Below, one piece after another: positions 6,740 to 7,595 of a stretch of 7,595 nucleotides of DNA. The position numbers were made by a program, and so were the translations under genes. Under the pieces are notes generated by a model that saw only the letters and a program-made list of their open reading frames with translations, did no database searches and was not told where the DNA came from. Within the stretch, counting starts at the first letter, position 1. The number at the start of each line of letters is the position of its first letter. Origin of the DNA: Chloroflexota bacterium (GTDB lineage Bacteria > Chloroflexota > Chloroflexia > JAMDCE01); the NCBI GenBank assembly GCA_023489135.1, contig JAMDCE010000224.1, positions 1 to 7,595 of the forward strand, given 5' to 3'.

Positions 6740-7502
6740 GTTTCTCCGCCGGGGCGACTGCCAGTCGCCCCGGTAGGGATCCCAGTTGCCACAATTGTCC
6801 GATATCCGTAGTGATGACGTTCTTCTCTCCCAGAATCGCACCCAGCTTCTGCGAGGCGATCACTCCCCCGGCCGGTCCCGAGAGCAGGGTGGCGGCAGAC
6901 AGGTTACGGATCTCAGCCGAGGGTGAAAGCCCACCGGAGGATTGCATAACCAGGACCTGTCCCTGGTAGCCCCTCTCCTGGAGGGCGCCCTGCAGGCCCG
7001 AGAGGTACCGTTCCAGCGTGGGCCCCAGGAAGCAGTTGACGGCCGTGGTATTGGCCCGCTCGTACTCGCGGGTCAGCGGCGCCAGGTCGCTGGAGATTAC
7101 CACGTAGAGGCTCGGGAACCTCTTCTTGACGAAATCACGGATGGCTTGCTCGTGACCGGGATTCCTGAACGACCAGAGCAGGCATACCTCCAGGGCCTCG
7201 ATCCCGGCGTCCACCAGCTCGGAGACCTTGGACTCTACCTCTTCCAGGCTCAAGGGGCAAATCACCCGGCCCCTGTAATGGACCCGTTCGTTGAGGCCCA
7301 TGGTCAAGGGGAAGGGCGCTATCGGCGGCGGCATATCGGCCCTCTGGCAGTTGATTACCTCGGCCTCGCTCAGGCCCGCCGTTCTGGCCTTGACCCGTCC
7401 GATGATCAAAGTGTCTTCGAAGCCTTTGGTAATCAGGAGACCGGTCTTGGCCCCCTTTTGTTGAATCACCCCAATCCGTGAATTCATGCTCCCAGGCTTC
7501 AC
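6717..7502 (-). pseudogene. Hydantoinase/oxoprolinase (HyuA-type) gene fragment, truncated at both ends
   Basis: An open frame of 261 codons (GTG at 7502, or ATG at 7487). Residues 12-235 match the first part of N-methylhydantoinase A / 5-oxoprolinase subunit A proteins, which are ATP-dependent ring-opening enzymes. Seen are VIQQKGAKTGLLITKGF (12-28), EALEVCLLWSFRNPGHEQ (102-119), LTREYERANTTAVNCFLGP (143-161), MQSSGG (186-191) and LLSGPAGGV (206-214). The family's first 70 or so residues, with the DxGGTFTD phosphate loop, are absent. At the other end the match stops inside NVITTDIG, where D-x-GGTxxD is expected. The remaining 26 residues are unrelated and are partly the translation of the palindromic repeat at 6749-6773. 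Full-length members are about 650-700 residues, so this is roughly a third and lacks both nucleotide-binding loops. No internal frameshift is visible, so the truncation may be recent. No SD is well placed for either start. An expressed stub with another use cannot be excluded. Confidence 0.8.
6749..6773. repeat. Perfect 12-bp palindromic hairpin, REP-like
   Basis: The arms CCGGGGCGACTG and CAGTCGCCCCGG are exact reverse complements around a single C (plus strand), giving a very stable GC-rich hairpin. An 8-bp palindrome GGGATCCC follows at 6776-6783. There is no T run on either side, so this is not a standard intrinsic terminator, although it sits between the hydantoinase fragment and the MFS promoter and could still stop or stabilise transcripts. 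The form resembles the REP-type dispersed hairpins found in many bacterial genomes. Only one copy is in this window, so the repeat status is inferred. Confidence 0.65.
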
Positions 7503-7546
7503 CTAGCGGGTGAAGATAAGTTTTCTACCTTATAGCTGACATTAGG

Positions 7547-7576
7547 TCGACCGATGGACTGGTGGTATGGTATGAT
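7547..7576 (+). promoter_or_regulatory. Candidate plus-strand promoter for a gene beyond the right edge
   Basis: TCGACC (7547-7552, four of six) and TATGAT (7571-7576, five of six) are 18 bases apart. The -35 lies inside the 8-bp palindrome GGTCGACC (7545-7552), a possible operator. A strong SD follows at 7586-7594, so a short-leader plus-strand gene probably begins just past base 7595. The rest of 7503-7546 holds only a short AT-rich inverted repeat (ATAAG/CTTAT, 7516-7533). Confidence 0.4.
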
Positions 7577-7585
7577 ATGGGCACC

Positions 7586-7594
7586 GAGGAGGTG
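7586..7594 (+). promoter_or_regulatory. Strong ribosome binding site at the window edge, inside a small hairpin
   Basis: GAGGAGGTG is a near-perfect SD complement. Flanking bases form GCACC (7581-7585) and GGTGC (7591-7595), a 5-bp stem with GAGGA in the loop, so the SD can be partly sequestered. The gene it would serve lies outside the window. Confidence 0.45.
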
Positions 7595-7595
7595 C

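Noticed and set aside
6749..6773. Standard intrinsic terminator
   Set aside because: The stem is very strong but no T tract follows on either strand; a REP-like hairpin fits better.
1..7595. CRISPR array, tRNA, rRNA, complete insertion sequence or phage genes
   Set aside because: No regularly spaced direct repeats, no tRNA cloverleaf or rRNA sequence, and no transposase, integrase or structural phage gene was seen on either strand.

Overview
The window is GC-rich bacterial DNA with several GTG starts and genes packed on the minus strand. A bacterial XPB-type helicase whose N-terminal sequence has the style seen in Chloroflexota (filamentous green non-sulfur bacteria and relatives) makes that phylum my best guess. 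Actinobacteria are the main alternative. The assignment is an inference, because there is no rRNA or other marker gene here.

Layout, read 5'->3' on the minus strand from the right end. (1) 7503-7595 is an AT-richer intergenic end holding a plus-strand promoter-like sequence and a strong Shine-Dalgarno (SD), probably for a divergent gene just beyond the edge. (2) 6717-7502 is a fragment of a hydantoinase/oxoprolinase (HyuA-type) gene that lacks both its N-terminus and its C-terminal two thirds. Its last codons run through a perfect palindromic hairpin (6749-6773) that looks like a REP-type repeat. (3) 5138-6622 is a complete 14-helix DHA2-family MFS drug/proton antiporter with its own promoter-like sequence. 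(4) 4760-5137 is a 378-bp gap. It holds a possible 38-residue ORF on the plus strand, a promoter-like sequence for the next operon, and a leader with a terminator-like hairpin. (5) 1-4759 is a tightly packed minus-strand operon: XPB helicase, a SWIM zinc-finger protein, and a third gene that runs off the left edge.

The operon is the most interesting part. XPB is complete, with Walker A, DEVH, TAT, RED and motif VI all present. The SWIM protein carries, at its C-terminus, the same domain that XPB carries at its N-terminus (the XPB/Ssl2 N-terminal domain, Pfam Helicase_C_3 type). The third protein lacks the SWIM finger in its visible part but otherwise resembles the SWIM protein's N-terminal half: a SAP-like segment, then a winged-helix-like region. 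The genes are translationally coupled or nearly so. I infer that they encode an XPB helicase with two dedicated, mutually related partners, probably for DNA repair or remodelling, analogous to but different from the archaeal XPB-Bax1 pair. No tRNA, rRNA, CRISPR array, complete insertion sequence or phage gene is visible.
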